The notes below the pieces were generated by a model, which worked only from the letters and a program-made list of their open reading frames with translations, had not been told where the DNA came from and did not search any database. DNA of 48,292 bases. Origin: an uncultured Opitutia bacterium. Its GTDB lineage: Bacteria; Verrucomicrobiota; Verrucomicrobiia; Opitutales; Opitutaceae. Below, one piece after another: positions 48,154 through 48,292 of this stretch; position 1 is the stretch's first letter, and every line of letters starts with the position of its first letter. The position numbers and the translations under genes are program-made. The stretch covers positions 1-48,292 of the forward strand of contig CAIKHO010000049.1 of NCBI GenBank assembly GCA_903827245.1, given 5' to 3'.

Positions 48154-48292
48154 AGCAGGCTGCTGAAAAACGCTTGATTCCGCATTTTGTATTCGTACTA
48201 TGGATACCATGCGCGGCCAACGCCCCTCCCAACCTGGTTTCGTGAGCCTGATTAACGTCGAGACGCTGATTGCGGCGGATCACCCGATCCGT
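48152..48292 (+). mobile_element. End fragment of the same IS1182/IS5-type element (right edge)
   Basis: Exact inverted copy of positions 1-141. It begins CTAGCAGGCTGCTGAAAAACG, so the terminal repeat faces the cluster and the transposase reads out of the window to the right. Because the same end of the element faces inward on both sides, two separate copies in opposite orientation are implied. Confidence 0.8.
48209..48292 (+). CDS. Transposase, N-terminal fragment (IS1182/IS5-like)
   Basis: 28 residues from the ATG at 48209 (MRGQRPSQPGF ... AADHPIR), identical to the fragment at the left edge and truncated by the window end. An in-frame ATG at 48200 is an alternative start. Confidence 0.7.
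   Translation, partial: MRGQRPSQPGFVSLINVETLIAADHPIR

Noticed and set aside
1-48292. A composite transposon carrying the whole cluster
   Set aside because: Only 141 bases of each IS are visible and the shared length fits an assembly cut. No target duplication can be examined, so mobility of the unit is not supported.
1-48292. tRNA, rRNA, CRISPR array or riboswitch
   Set aside because: I found no regularly spaced direct repeats, cloverleaf-like sequences or long non-coding stretches; almost all the window is coding.

Overview
This window is one almost uninterrupted biosynthetic gene cluster for a fatty-acylated, probably glycosylated, cyclic lipopeptide. The DNA is GC-rich (by eye, low to mid 60s percent). 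Start codons are often TTG, and Shine-Dalgarno sites are weak or absent before several genes. This fits a high-GC bacterium and not a cyanobacterium. Verrucomicrobiota, Acidobacteriota or myxobacteria would all be plausible hosts, but no marker gene in the window decides this.

Layout. Positions 1-141 and 48152-48292 are the same 141-base sequence in opposite orientation. It carries the 5' end of an IS1182/IS5-type transposase reading outward at both ends. Between them, eight genes run on the + strand: a FAAL/acyl-CoA dehydrogenase/ACP starter protein (258-4130), a type I PKS with an embedded luciferase-like monooxygenase (4127-9742), four NRPS proteins (9739-17391, 17396-25123, 25136-36130, 36140-44449), a CmlA-type diiron beta-hydroxylase (44493-46082) and a macrolide-type glycosyltransferase (46099-47304). 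A small DUF697-like membrane protein lies on the - strand (47307-47780). An MbtH-like protein follows on the + strand (47848-48066). Most gene junctions overlap or are separated by fewer than 45 bases, so the first eight genes look like one operon.

How the line should work (inference from domain order and from A-domain specificity residues read by hand). FAAL activates a fatty acid and loads it on the ACP, and the ACAD domain may desaturate it. The PKS adds one malonyl unit and reduces the ketone to 3-OH; its monooxygenase domain may hydroxylate C2. Nine NRPS modules then add: Gly (A domain interrupted by a second luciferase-like monooxygenase), Ser, Thr, D-Tyr/Phe-like, Thr (followed by a dehydrating-type C domain, so probably Dhb), D-Gln, Gly, N-methyl-Asn, and a branched aliphatic residue (Val-like). 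A terminal thioesterase releases the chain, probably as a lactone. Positions 4-8 (D-aromatic, Dhb, D-Gln, Gly, N-Me residue) resemble the hassallidin class of antifungal glycolipopeptides, and more loosely herbicolin. The two monooxygenase domains, Ser2, N-Me-Asn8 and the CmlA-type enzyme would make this a distinct, possibly undescribed member.

The window has no exporter, phosphopantetheinyl transferase or regulator, so the cluster may continue beyond the IS copies.
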